From: Halomicronema sp. CCY15110
GTDB taxonomy: Bacteria > Cyanobacteriota > Cyanobacteriia > Phormidesmidales > Phormidesmidaceae
Direction of reading: 5' to 3'
NCBI RefSeq assembly: GCF_016888165.1
Contig: NZ_JACSWC010000349.1
Coordinates: 55,248-119,247, forward strand
DNA: 64,000 nucleotides
Below the pieces are notes generated by a model. That model searched no databases. It was not told the origin of the DNA and worked only from the letters and a program-made list of their open reading frames with translations. Below, piece by piece: positions 27,342 to 36,266 of the stretch (position 1 is its first letter; every line of letters starts with the position of its first letter). Position numbers and translations under genes: made by a program.

Positions 27342-28037
27342 TTAAACCGTTGCCAACCCTTGAGCCGAAAGCTTCATCACTTCGCGACTCGAGAAGCCGA
27401 TGTTGCCGAGGGCTTCGCCATAGGTGATCATGAAATCCTCAACGAGAGCTTCCTTTTCCATACCTAAGACGTTGGCATCATCCGCCACCTGGTTGAGCAT
27501 AGCCCAAACAATTGGCAGATTTTGGCGGTTAGCTTCTTCTAGCTCGGTTTTTGAAGCTTCGAAGTTAGCCTTAAGCCATTCCTCACCAAAGTTGAGGTGC
27601 ATGTACTCATCTTTGACGACACCTTCAGTGATTTTACGGGCAAAATCATCGGCGACGGGAATGTAGATGTTGTAAGCCGAAATCGCAAACGTCTCGATGA
27701 TTAGCGATTGAATCAGCAAACAAGTTACGATCTTGCCTTCATCCCAGGCTTGCTTAAAGTTGTCGTGCAGCTGCTCAAAGAAAGCTTGAGCAAATTCCAT
27801 GTCAGCAATCACCGACAAGTTTTTACCGCAAGCTTGAAAACCTTTCATATGGCGTTTTTCCATCTTAGCCAAACGCAAGAGATCATCCTTGGCGTCGGGG
27901 AGGAGTTCTGCCAACTTGTAGTAGTTGTCGAATGCCTCTTGCTCACCCTCAATTACGATCGCATTAATCCGGCTGTAAGCGTCTTTGTAGCTCTCAGACT
28001 GGTAATCGAGTGCAGGAGTGATATCCAACTGTTGCAT
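27342..28037 (-). CDS. ado: Aldehyde-deformylating oxygenase (alkane synthase)
   Basis: Non-haem di-iron ferritin-like enzyme converting fatty aldehyde to alkane and formate. ATG at 28037 gives 231 residues, the standard length, opening [18 protein letters not shown]. Iron ligands are visible: [11 protein letters not shown] (Glu about 32), the [10 protein letters not shown] motif (Glu/His about 60-63), [15 protein letters not shown] (Glu about 115) and [15 protein letters not shown] (Glu/His about 144-147). An AAGGA ribosome site lies about 10 nt upstream. It is partnered with aar downstream. Presence of both predicts C15/C17 hydrocarbon production. Confidence 0.97.
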   Translation of the reverse strand: MQQLDITPALDYQSESYKDAYSRINAIVIEGEQEAFDNYYKLAELLPDAKDDLLRLAKMEKRHMKGFQACGKNLSVIADMEFAQAFFEQLHDNFKQAWDEGKIVTCLLIQSLIIETFAISAYNIYIPVADDFARKITEGVVKDEYMHLNFGEEWLKANFEASKTELEEANRQNLPIVWAMLNQVADDANVLGMEKEALVEDFMITYGEALGNIGFSSREVMKLSAQGLATV

Positions 28038-28373
28038 AGCTATGTAATCCTTGCGTCTAGCATATGATACTGTCAATCCTGCCCCCAATAATACACCTCT
28101 AAAGTCAATACCCTGCAACATAAAATATCACTGGGGGGCGGGTTGAACTGGTTTCAGTGTAGCCCTGGAAAAGCTGGGTCGGGGGTGCTGTTTTTGATCT
28201 TAAGCAATGCAGCACCGTGGTTGGGCCGCCTTAACCGGTCACTGAGATACTGGAGATTATAGAGATTGGCCTATAAGCACTCAAAGAGATTGATCTGAAG
28301 ACCTCTCACCAAGAGGGCTTGAATGCCATGCTCCTGGTGAGATGAAGCCTTTGCCGTCACGCGAATTTCGCCG
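28038..28373. other. Intergenic region upstream of ado
   Basis: 336 bp between the desB stop and the ado start, so it should contain the ado promoter. TTGACA occurs on the minus strand (complement at 28071-28076) but no -10 box is correctly spaced. No RNA gene seen. Confidence 0.4.
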
Positions 28374-29453
28374 CTATCTCTGCTGAGCTCGCTGGTAGTA
28401 GACCGGAGATCCTTGATCAGGCACAAAATGACAAGTGCGATAAGAGCGCCAAAAGCTTTGCCAAATCGGGGCTGTTGACTTGCGATAATAACCGCCCAAG
28501 ATGGGCTTAATCGCCTCAGTGGCAGCTTGTAGGTGATAGTGGGGAATGCTCAAGAAAATGTGGTGAGCCACATGGGTGCCAATATCATGATGAATGGGAT
28601 TGAAAATTCCATAATCACGATCAATCGTGGAAAGTGCTCCCTTCAGGAAGAACCAATCTTCATCGGGATACCAAGGAATATCCGCTTCCGTATGATGCAA
28701 GTACGTGACTAAATCAAGCCACATCACAAAAATTACGTAAGGCACTCCATAATAGGCCCCTAAGGCCAGCCAGCCGATTTGGCTGCCGATCACCGCTAAC
28801 AAGGCCAGCATTCCGAGTAGCCAAACCGTGCTGGTAATGACATCCCACTTTTCGCTGGGCTTAAAGAGAGGACTATCGGGTAGGAAGTGGGAACCGCCAG
28901 GGCGACTGGGCGATCGCCGAAACAGATACACCGGATAGGCAATTAAGGGCAGATAGAAGCGGACGAGCTTTTCGGGCCAGGTCATCTCGTCATACTTCAT
29001 TTCACTAACGGGATACCAGCTTTCATCGGTGTCTAGGTTCCCCGTGTTGGCATGATGGGTGCGATGGCTGATCCGCCAGCCGTGAAAGGGTACCAAAATG
29101 GGCGTGTGGCTGAGGTGCCCCACTAAATTATTCACCCATTTGTATTTTGAGAAGGAACCGTGACCGCAGTCATGACCCACCACAAATAACGCCCAGAACA
29201 TGGTGCCTTGGGCAAACCAGTAGAGGGGCCACACCCACCAAGCTTGAATGGTGGGTGCCGCTACGAATAAACCCGTGATGATGCCAATATCCAGCAAAAA
29301 ATACGCGAGCGATCGCGGCAAAGATGGCTCGAAACAATAACTAGGGATGGCTGACCGTAAATCCTTCAGCGTAAACGGCAGTTCACTGGTGGCCGCTGAA
29401 AGACGGCTCACGGACGATGATGGGTCTGAGGGAGGAGGAGATTGTAATTGCAC
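28374..29453 (-). CDS. desB: Acyl-lipid omega-3 desaturase (DesB-like)
   Basis: 359-residue di-iron membrane desaturase. The three histidine boxes are GHDCGHGSF (about residues 93-101), HRTHHAN (about 130-136) and THVAHHIF (about 292-299). The YKWVNNLVGHLSHTPILVP segment, GNLDTDESWYPV and the conserved DRDYGIFNPIHHDIGTHVAH are typical of the omega-3 (delta-15) group rather than DesA or DesC. It introduces the third double bond into membrane lipids at low temperature, using ferredoxin. It lies 139 bp downstream of desA on the same strand; in many cyanobacteria these genes are cold-induced. Confidence 0.9.
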   Translation of the reverse strand: MQLQSPPPSDPSSSVSRLSAATSELPFTLKDLRSAIPSYCFEPSLPRSLAYFLLDIGIITGLFVAAPTIQAWWVWPLYWFAQGTMFWALFVVGHDCGHGSFSKYKWVNNLVGHLSHTPILVPFHGWRISHRTHHANTGNLDTDESWYPVSEMKYDEMTWPEKLVRFYLPLIAYPVYLFRRSPSRPGGSHFLPDSPLFKPSEKWDVITSTVWLLGMLALLAVIGSQIGWLALGAYYGVPYVIFVMWLDLVTYLHHTEADIPWYPDEDWFFLKGALSTIDRDYGIFNPIHHDIGTHVAHHIFLSIPHYHLQAATEAIKPILGGYYRKSTAPIWQSFWRSYRTCHFVPDQGSPVYYQRAQQR

Positions 29454-29592
29454 AGATTAAAGCCATTGGAGAATTAAAGAGCTAGCTAATCGTTGTGGGT
29501 CACACGGTCAGCAAAAAAGCACAAACAATGCCAACGACGCTGAGTCAGCTATCAATGCTCTCAACGCCGCTGGAACGAGAAACCGGTGGCAC

Positions 29593-30642
29593 TTACCGCA
29601 AGCTTTGAAAGGAGCGATAAGCGTCGACTTCGTCATACAAATGACACTGACGCGTAATTTGAGTCATCAGCTGCCAAGAAAATTGACGAACATAAATATG
29701 CTCGCCCCAATTGTTCATGAGGCTCTGATGCGCTTGGCGCAAATTGTAGGAAGGGATCCCAACTGACAAATGGTGTGGCACATGCACGTTAATGTCATGG
29801 CACAGTACCTCGACCCATTTGGGATAGGTGCAATGCACGGTACCGGCCAACTGAGCAGGCACTGCCGACCATTGAGCCGCTGGACGAAACTGAATTTCAG
29901 GAATCGTGTGATGCACGATAGTGAAGGTGCTCATCCAGAAGTGGTAGCCCAACCAAGGCATGAGCCAAAACTTCACAATGCCCCACAACCCAAGCGTGAA
30001 GTACATCGTGGGAAAAAAGACCGCCGCAAAGACCAGAACAACTGCGATTGAAGTTTTCACCGCTCGGCGATCGCGCTCGGCAAAGTTGCTCACTTGAAAA
30101 TGCAAAACGGCCCAATGCGCAATCGAGCCAATCCACCAAAAACCACCTCGAAGCAGCTGATACCCCTTTTGCAGCCACTGAGGAGTCGCTTGAAAGGCCT
30201 CGACAGTCCACGGCTCCCAAGCATTATCGACATGCAGCTTATTTGTATGAACGTGGTGATGATCATGCAGAATTCGCCAGCAGTGAAACGGGTAAAGGAG
30301 CGGCATCATCATGATGTGACCCACCCAATTATTGACCCAACGACGCTTCGCAAAGGAGCGGTGACCGCAATCATGGCCAACTACAAATAGTCCGGTGGCA
30401 GCAGTGCCGGTAAAGCCCCAGGCCAAGGGTAGTAAATACCAGGGGGCGAGGGCAATTGCACCGATACCAGCGGCAACACTTAAGAGGGTGATGAGTACTG
30501 AAAACCAGGCTTTACGCCAGTCTTTTTCAAAACAGGATTTAGGAATTGTTTGAATAACGTCGCTCAGCTTCAGCTCATGTAGCTGAGAAGCATTTACTAC
30601 CGGGGAAAAGGCTCCGGCAGAAGACGGTAATGTAGCAGTCAT
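29593..30642 (-). CDS. desA: Acyl-lipid delta-12 desaturase
   Basis: 349-residue membrane desaturase placing the omega-6/delta-12 double bond in oleoyl lipids. Histidine boxes are GHDCGHRSF (about residues 88-96), HDHHHVHTN (about 125-133) and HVPHHLS (about 287-293). The [20 protein letters not shown] and DINVHVPHH contexts are those of cyanobacterial DesA. It provides the substrate for DesB encoded next to it. ATG start at 30642; the promoter should lie in the 333-bp gap upstream. Confidence 0.92.
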   Translation of the reverse strand: MTATLPSSAGAFSPVVNASQLHELKLSDVIQTIPKSCFEKDWRKAWFSVLITLLSVAAGIGAIALAPWYLLPLAWGFTGTAATGLFVVGHDCGHRSFAKRRWVNNWVGHIMMMPLLYPFHCWRILHDHHHVHTNKLHVDNAWEPWTVEAFQATPQWLQKGYQLLRGGFWWIGSIAHWAVLHFQVSNFAERDRRAVKTSIAVVLVFAAVFFPTMYFTLGLWGIVKFWLMPWLGYHFWMSTFTIVHHTIPEIQFRPAAQWSAVPAQLAGTVHCTYPKWVEVLCHDINVHVPHHLSVGIPSYNLRQAHQSLMNNWGEHIYVRQFSWQLMTQITRQCHLYDEVDAYRSFQSLR

Positions 30643-30975
30643 TCATAGCCTCGCATAAATATCAGACTGTGTTAGATTGCTGCTCCAAACTACCCCGCTG
30701 ATACTTTGTTGCCATGGCAAGACAGCATCAGGGCAGTGCGTTTTTGACATGGCACGAATGAAGCCATGGGCAGCTCAGAAGCTTTTAAGAGTCTGATATA
30801 CAAACCTTAACAGTTTACCCTAAGGTGGTCAGCCTTTTGCTCCGAATTCTCACTCAAATCAAGCTTTCCAGACTTTAGCGTCGAATACTATTGGCCGAGC
30901 TCTGGACGCGGTCAGCTTGATGAAAGTCTCTGCTGTAAAACTCCAGCGATCGCCGGCGATCAATGTGCCCGCAGC
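30643..30975. other. Intergenic region upstream of desA
   Basis: 333 bp with no gene. It includes the desA leader and a long untranslated-leader-sized gap, which would suit cold-responsive control, but I cannot identify a specific element. Confidence 0.4.
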
Positions 30976-32700
30976 TTAAAAGCCGAGGTCAGCTTTCGCC
31001 GCTTCTGAGGCGCGAAATAAAGGTTCATCGGGCATATCTTCCCAAGCGGTAGCCCCGACCTCGCGGTAAAACTGGGCGTCATAGGCGCGGGTCCGCACGA
31101 CCACCGGCATTGGCGTCGCGTGCCCCAAAATCAGTGCTTGTTGTTTTGAGTCCAGCTTGGCGAGAACCGATCGCAAGCTTTGCGCCCCGGAAACCCCCGT
31201 AAAAATGGCGTCGATATCCTTCTCATCATTCAGCAGCGCCGTGATTCGGGTGCCAATTTGCGACATCACCTCGTTATCAATCCCTGAAGGGCGTTGATCG
31301 ACCACTAGCAAAGTGACGAAATACTTGCGCATCTCTCGGGCGATCGTGCCAAAAATGGTTTGACGAGCGGTGGCCGGGTCGAGAAAGCGGTGCGCTTCTT
31401 CAATGGTAATCATCAGCTGTTGGGGGCGATCGCTGGGATTTTTGGTTTGCAAAAATCGTTCCGCCTTTTGCACATAAATCGCGTGAATGCGGCGGGCGAT
31501 GACATTAGTCGCCAACATATAAGACAGCAAATTCGACTGTGAGCCGAACTCCACAATCACGTGCTTGCCCGCATCGATCGCCGCCAAAACTTGGCCCACA
31601 TAGTTATGAGGACAGGCAGCCCGAATATATTTCAGATCCACTAACCGAGTCAGCTTACGCTGTAGCGCCATAATGGAAGACTTATTGCCCATCTTGGTTT
31701 CACAAAAGTCTTGAATCTCTTCATTAGTCATCGCCAGCAGGCGATTAATCCAGCTTTTGCCAAACTCGTTGCGGAGAATGATGGCGTTTTCCAGGCTGGC
31801 TTCCGACAGATTCAATTCACCCCGCACGAGCATCAGATCTTCGACATCAATCTGATCAAAGCTGATGTAGAGCTCCTGAGCATCGCGCACCCCCCGACGT
31901 TTGGTCGCTTCTGGATCAAGGGTAAAGATCTGCACTTGACCAGGAAACAATTGGCGCAACCCTTTGACCGTACTGAAGTGCTTACCTTCGCTAACGGCTT
32001 CCCAGCCGTACTCTGAATGCATGTCGAAAATTAGATTAACGGCGGCCTGTCGTTGAATCGTGCCTGACAGCAAGACCCGGGTGAGAAAAGATTTGCCCGT
32101 GCCTGACTTGCCAAAAATGCCGTTGCTGCGCTCGACAAATCGATCTAAATCCAGACAGATCGGCACACTCATATCAATCGGCTGGCCAATCACGAAATTG
32201 CGGCGATGGAGGTCATCTTCCCAGCCGAAAACGATGCGAAAGTCGCGTTCGGCGGCGTCATACACCTGGCTGAAATGGCTGGGAATCGTTTTGACGGGCA
32301 GCAACTCGACGTTAGCGCTGCTCTGCGCTTCATAAGACGCGGCACCATTGGTGCGTTTTTTCGTCGATTTCGCAGTTTTGCCGCCAGGAATTGAGTCTTC
32401 GTCCTGTGGGGTGAGCATCAGCATTGGGCTAAGGCTAGCGGTGCCGTAAGTCCCGGTGCCAGAGAGCACTTCTTGCAAAAACAGGTTGCTGGGTTCGGGG
32501 GGATTGGCCAAAATGCGAGCGCTGGCGGTGCCCAGGGCCACGTCGGTGAGCATACAGAAAAAGCGCGATCGCCGCCCCTGCACCACTAAAAATTTGCCCA
32601 CTCGCAAATCTTCGACCGATACGTCGGGATGCAGTCGCACCTCCAGTCCTCGAATGAGTGAGCCTTCAATGACAGACCCCAGCGGCTTGCCGAACTCCAT
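30976..32700 (-). CDS. HerA-like hexameric ATPase (DUF87)
   Basis: 574-residue FtsK/HerA-superfamily ATPase. An N-terminal beta-barrel (HAS-barrel, residues 1-100; GSVIEGSLIRGLEVRLHP, VGKFLVVQGRRSRFFCMLTD) precedes the motor domain with Walker A GIFGKSGTGKSFLTRVLL (about residues 194-211), Walker B region QLMITIEEAHRFLDP (about 429-443) and the arginine-rich sensor part TLLVVDQRPSGID. Archaeal HerA works with the NurA nuclease in DNA end resection, but no nuclease gene is adjacent here. Such stand-alone ATPases are common in cyanobacteria, with unknown roles. ATG start. Confidence 0.85.
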   Translation of the reverse strand: MEFGKPLGSVIEGSLIRGLEVRLHPDVSVEDLRVGKFLVVQGRRSRFFCMLTDVALGTASARILANPPEPSNLFLQEVLSGTGTYGTASLSPMLMLTPQDEDSIPGGKTAKSTKKRTNGAASYEAQSSANVELLPVKTIPSHFSQVYDAAERDFRIVFGWEDDLHRRNFVIGQPIDMSVPICLDLDRFVERSNGIFGKSGTGKSFLTRVLLSGTIQRQAAVNLIFDMHSEYGWEAVSEGKHFSTVKGLRQLFPGQVQIFTLDPEATKRRGVRDAQELYISFDQIDVEDLMLVRGELNLSEASLENAIILRNEFGKSWINRLLAMTNEEIQDFCETKMGNKSSIMALQRKLTRLVDLKYIRAACPHNYVGQVLAAIDAGKHVIVEFGSQSNLLSYMLATNVIARRIHAIYVQKAERFLQTKNPSDRPQQLMITIEEAHRFLDPATARQTIFGTIAREMRKYFVTLLVVDQRPSGIDNEVMSQIGTRITALLNDEKDIDAIFTGVSGAQSLRSVLAKLDSKQQALILGHATPMPVVVRTRAYDAQFYREVGATAWEDMPDEPLFRASEAAKADLGF

Positions 32701-32869
32701 AGGGTATCTCCCGCAGCGTTGCCCCTATAGTAGATCGACTCACTCGCATTTAGTACATTTGTTTAGATCGCTGCTGGATATTTGGTATCGCCTGGCGGGT
32801 GACGGTTGATTAACCTGAGTTCGAGATAAAGGATGCAGAGGAACTTTCAGAGTTATCCGCAGCCTCAAT

Positions 32870-32886
32870 CCCCGCCATTGGCGGGG
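32870..32886. repeat. GC-rich palindrome
   Basis: CCCCGCCA and TGGCGGGG arms of 8 bp around a single T. A second G/C-rich stretch follows directly (32888-32930), giving a compact structured block typical of dispersed cyanobacterial intergenic repeats. Confidence 0.5.
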
Positions 32887-33106
32887 TGTCCGCAGGACGG
32901 GGTGGGTCGGTCAGCGGCTTACCCACCCCCATTAGCCTCTCCGTGGAAGCTATCCCTTATACACAAGCTGGTGCATCGCTTGTCGGAGCAAGGCTGCAGC
33001 GATCGGTTGCGACAGTTTTATGGGCTGTAGAACCTCTCCTAACCTCTCCTAAGCCCTCCGGGCAGGCTACGCCCACGCAAGGAGATGAACCGGCAGCCTT
33101 GATAAA

Positions 33107-33127
33107 CCTCTCCTTGCCAAGGAGAGG
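33107..33127. repeat. Palindrome with 10-bp arms
   Basis: CCTCTCCTTG and CAAGGAGAGG arms around one C. The arms repeat the CCTCTCCT unit found twice at 33031-33050. I recall similar CTCTCCTTGCCAAGGAGAG repeats scattered through many cyanobacterial genomes. Confidence 0.55.
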
Positions 33128-33659
33128 TGCCGCAGGCGGTGAGGTTTTACCCCCTGCAACTCAAAGCCAGAAACCTTGCTATACAAGTCTTTGATAGAGT
33201 TTTGCCTAATGGATAGCTCCCAAGAGGGGAACGTAACCGGTTTGGGCTTAACCGGAACTGATGGTTGATTAGGCCGACGAGATGTAAGGATGGTGCCGCC
33301 CGCCCAAATCGATCAATCGGTTCTTCCGGAGGGGGCATTTTTGTGCAGAATTCATACATAAGGCAGGGTTTCTACCAGCTTTTGAGAGCGGTTGCAGAGT
33401 GCCTTGACTATGGTTCAGCCCCTGGGGCAACGCGACAGCCGTTATGACAGAACGACTCTAGAGCTTGGTTGAGTGGCCTACAGCAGTCTCGATCAGGCCC
33501 GAGTTGAGCGCTGACAACTGGCTCACAAGCAACTGATGGCCCACAGATTTTTGACTCCTTATGTATTAGCTCATGCCCCGCTGGCGCAAGAAAGCGCAGC
33601 GCGGTCTCAGCATTGCTGGGATTGTTGGCAACCCAGGATAGACCAGTCTGGTGTCGGCG

Positions 33660-35372
33660 ATGCCAGCAGGATATGACAGCGGTCAGAGTCTGCTGCTGGT
33701 GCAAAATACTGAGGATGAGTCGTCGGAGTCTGTACCAGAGAGCGCGGCAGATGATGAAGACACAGACATCGAAGCTGACACCGCTCCCGCAGGAGAGGCC
33801 GAAGCATCGGAAGCCGACGATAGCAACGAGACTGAGGCGGCGGCAGACGACACCCCCGATGCTGCCGACAGTGGCGAGGACGCGGAGCCCACTGATGCTG
33901 CAACCCCAGAAACCCCTGACGGCAGTCCGACGGAGGAGGACGCGGAGGCGATCTCAGATGATGAGAGCGACGACGCAGCCGCCGATGACGCCCCATCGGA
34001 AACGATGGACGCTGATCCGACGGAAGTAGAAGCTCCGACGGAAGCGGAAGCGACTGACGCAACGGGTGAAAGCAGTGACGCAGCGGAGATGGATGACGCA
34101 CCTGAAACAACCCCGTCGGATATCGACGCAGCTCCTAGCCGCGATGCCCAAGCAGAAGATGCCTCCGCACCGGCATCGTCGCCGTCCGGTCACGCTCCCA
34201 CGCCCACCCCGGAGGAGCCCGTAGATAAGTCCGGCACTCCAGAAGTGACGCAGCCGCGATCGCCCCCCCCGACCCCGACAAAAAAGCCTGATGAGCCCGA
34301 CGGCATCCTGAACAACCCGGCGACGGGGATGAGTCGCGAAACGCCGCCCCAAGGAGCCAGCGCCAATGTACCTGTCACCAGTCATCCGGTCTTGGGCTTC
34401 AATAAGACCGTCACGGAGGTGATCAATCCCGATGGCTCGATCGCTGCCAACACGGTGGTCGATGAGGCGGGGGACACAATCAAGTACACGATGCGGGTCA
34501 GCAACTTGGGTAACGTGACACTGACCGGGGTCGCGATCGCCGATCCGCTATTAAAAGCTAATCCGGCGAATAATGTCACCTTAACGGTGGACGAGGAGTT
34601 ATTTTTCCAAGGGGAATATAAGGTGACGCAAGCTGATATCGATGGTGAGTCCGCCTATATTCACAATGAAGCCACCTTTAGCAGTGATCAAACCTCGCCC
34701 CAAACCGATGGCGAAGCCGTGCCGATTCGCCAAATCCCGGCCCTGACCGTCGAGAAGCAAGCGACGAGCATCGATCGCAAAAACGACGCTCAACTCAATG
34801 CCGTCGGCGACCTCATTGACTATGCCATTGTGGTGACCAATACGGGAAATCAAACATTGACGAATGTGCAGGTCAACGATGCTTTGATCGGCAATCAGAC
34901 CATCGATCAATTGGCTCCGAATGCAAGCAAAACCTTTTTGGGTCAGTATGAGCTGACTCAGCAAGATATTGATTCCAATGGCGGCGGTGACGGTGATATT
35001 GATAACACGGTCATCGTCAAGGCGGATCAAGTGCCCCCCACCGAAGACTTTGTCGAAGTGGACTTGCAGCAAAATCCGACCCTGTCCATTGAGAAGCGGG
35101 TGCTAGAGGTGGATAAAGCCGGCGATGGGGTGCTGAATAAGGCGGGCGAAAAGATCCACTACGAGGTGATTGTGACTAACACGGGCAATCAAACGCTGAA
35201 CAACGTGATTGTGACCGATCCATTGCTGGGCGGCACGATTGACGAGGGATTCTCGTTGTCGCCGGGGGTGAGCAAGGCTTACGAGTTAACTTACACGGTG
35301 ACCCAGGCCGATTTAGATAATGGGGGGGCACCGTTAAATGCTCCCGAGTTCCTCAACCCCAGCCAACCGTAA
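33660..35372 (+). CDS. Acidic DUF11-like repeat surface protein, 5' end damaged
   Basis: 570 residues from ATG 33660. Residues 1 to about 175 are almost wholly Asp/Glu/Ala/Ser/Thr, a disordered acidic stretch, followed by a Pro/Thr linker. From about residue 240 come beta-sandwich repeats of the DUF11/DUF7507 type (TIKYTMRVSNLGNVTLTGV; LIDYAIVVTNTGNQTLTNV; KIHYEVIVTNTGNQTLNNV), the third apparently cut short by the stop. Such proteins are usually exported, yet this reading has no signal peptide. In the same frame, ATG 33573 opens a signal-like sequence (MPRWRKKAQRGLSIAGIVG) interrupted by TAG at 33639. It is therefore probably a decaying or mis-started gene. A terminator hairpin follows. Confidence 0.6.
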   Translation: MPAGYDSGQSLLLVQNTEDESSESVPESAADDEDTDIEADTAPAGEAEASEADDSNETEAAADDTPDAADSGEDAEPTDAATPETPDGSPTEEDAEAISDDESDDAAADDAPSETMDADPTEVEAPTEAEATDATGESSDAAEMDDAPETTPSDIDAAPSRDAQAEDASAPASSPSGHAPTPTPEEPVDKSGTPEVTQPRSPPPTPTKKPDEPDGILNNPATGMSRETPPQGASANVPVTSHPVLGFNKTVTEVINPDGSIAANTVVDEAGDTIKYTMRVSNLGNVTLTGVAIADPLLKANPANNVTLTVDEELFFQGEYKVTQADIDGESAYIHNEATFSSDQTSPQTDGEAVPIRQIPALTVEKQATSIDRKNDAQLNAVGDLIDYAIVVTNTGNQTLTNVQVNDALIGNQTIDQLAPNASKTFLGQYELTQQDIDSNGGGDGDIDNTVIVKADQVPPTEDFVEVDLQQNPTLSIEKRVLEVDKAGDGVLNKAGEKIHYEVIVTNTGNQTLNNVIVTDPLLGGTIDEGFSLSPGVSKAYELTYTVTQADLDNGGAPLNAPEFLNPSQP

Positions 35373-35399
35373 ACGACTGAACGCAATTGCTCGTTAAAA

Positions 35400-35428
35400 A
35401 GCGGGCCGTAGATGAGCTACGGCCCGCT
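35400..35428 (-). terminator. Hairpin terminator between convergent genes
   Basis: Perfect 12-bp stem (35400-35411 with 35417-35428, arms AGCGGGCCGTAG / CTACGGCCCGCT) and a 5-nt loop. On the minus strand it is followed by TTTTT, so it best terminates the outer-membrane protein gene; it may also stop plus-strand transcription. Confidence 0.8.
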
Positions 35429-35489
35429 GACCAAGTTTGCAGTGGGAAACGTCACAAGCGGGCGATCGCCGCTTGCTTAGCTCACAAAA

Positions 35490-36029
35490 CTAGAACTGAT
35501 AGCCAATGCCAGTTTGTACAGCAACGGCTGTATTACCGCCATTGCGATAGCCATTAAAGGCAATAATGGCGCTACCAAAGGCGGCCCAACGGCTGTTGGG
35601 GAACATGTAGTCAATGCCTGGCTGTAAAACGAAGGCAGTGCGGTTACCCAAAGGCCCCGGTTGATCATCATCCCCAATGGGGAAGGACGCCCCCGCCCCT
35701 AGATAAATATCCGTGTTCCACGAGATGGGATAGTCGTAGGAGACTGTCGGCACCAAAGTGAAATTGTCAAATAAGAAAGCCGTTGTGCGCAAAGAGACGG
35801 GCATACGCAGAAAGCGATAGCGACCGGTGATCACCATGTCGAGCCCCGAGCCTCGGCCAGTTTCGGCTTCTTCGGTCAGACCAAAGCCGGCCCCGATGCC
35901 GACATAGCTACCGTATGCCGCTTGAGCATTCGCCGGACGGGCATCGACCAGCGCCGCACCTCCAGCGATCGCGCCACCGAGCGCAGAGGCGATCGCTGCC
36001 TGCATTAATCGACGTTTAATCTGCTTCAT
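35490..36029 (-). CDS. Small outer-membrane beta-barrel-like protein
   Basis: 179 residues. A signal peptide is clear: basic MKQIKRRLMQ, hydrophobic AAIASALGGAIAGGAALV, and cleavage near ANAQA (about residues 35-39). The mature part alternates hydrophobic and polar residues in strand-like segments (YVGIGAGFGL, FTLVPTVSYDYPI, TDIYLGAGASFPIG) and ends in GIGYQF, the C-terminal phenylalanine recognised by the BAM machinery. Probably an eight-stranded barrel; function unknown. ATG 36029 is about 11 nt from a GAGGAG site; GTG at 36041 is too close to it. Confidence 0.75.
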   Translation of the reverse strand: MKQIKRRLMQAAIASALGGAIAGGAALVDARPANAQAAYGSYVGIGAGFGLTEEAETGRGSGLDMVITGRYRFLRMPVSLRTTAFLFDNFTLVPTVSYDYPISWNTDIYLGAGASFPIGDDDQPGPLGNRTAFVLQPGIDYMFPNSRWAAFGSAIIAFNGYRNGGNTAVAVQTGIGYQF

Positions 36030-36266
36030 TTCCGACACCACTCCTCAGGCAGGCAATGTAAACACAATGGATAGCGTCGCCGTACATAAGCCATCTCGCG
36101 AGTCCCTTCGCCCACAGATCGAGCAGACAACAGCTTTATCCAATTCGTGAAAACCCTTGGCACAAAAAGGTTTTAAGCCACATCTAGGGATACTTCACGG
36201 CTTAATTCAAGCAAAGATATTCAGATCCGCAAGAAAATTGTTACAAAGCGTTACAAAGGTAGCGGA

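Larger units (their letters stand above)
32701..33572. other. Gene-poor region with dispersed palindromic repeats
   Basis: About 870 bp with no supportable gene. It holds a GC hairpin at 32870-32886, a pyrimidine-rich direct repeat AACCTCTCCT at 33031-33040 and 33041-33050 and again at 33105-33114, and a palindrome at 33107-33127. This is the most repeat-like intergenic stretch in the window and lies beside a damaged-looking gene. Confidence 0.55.
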
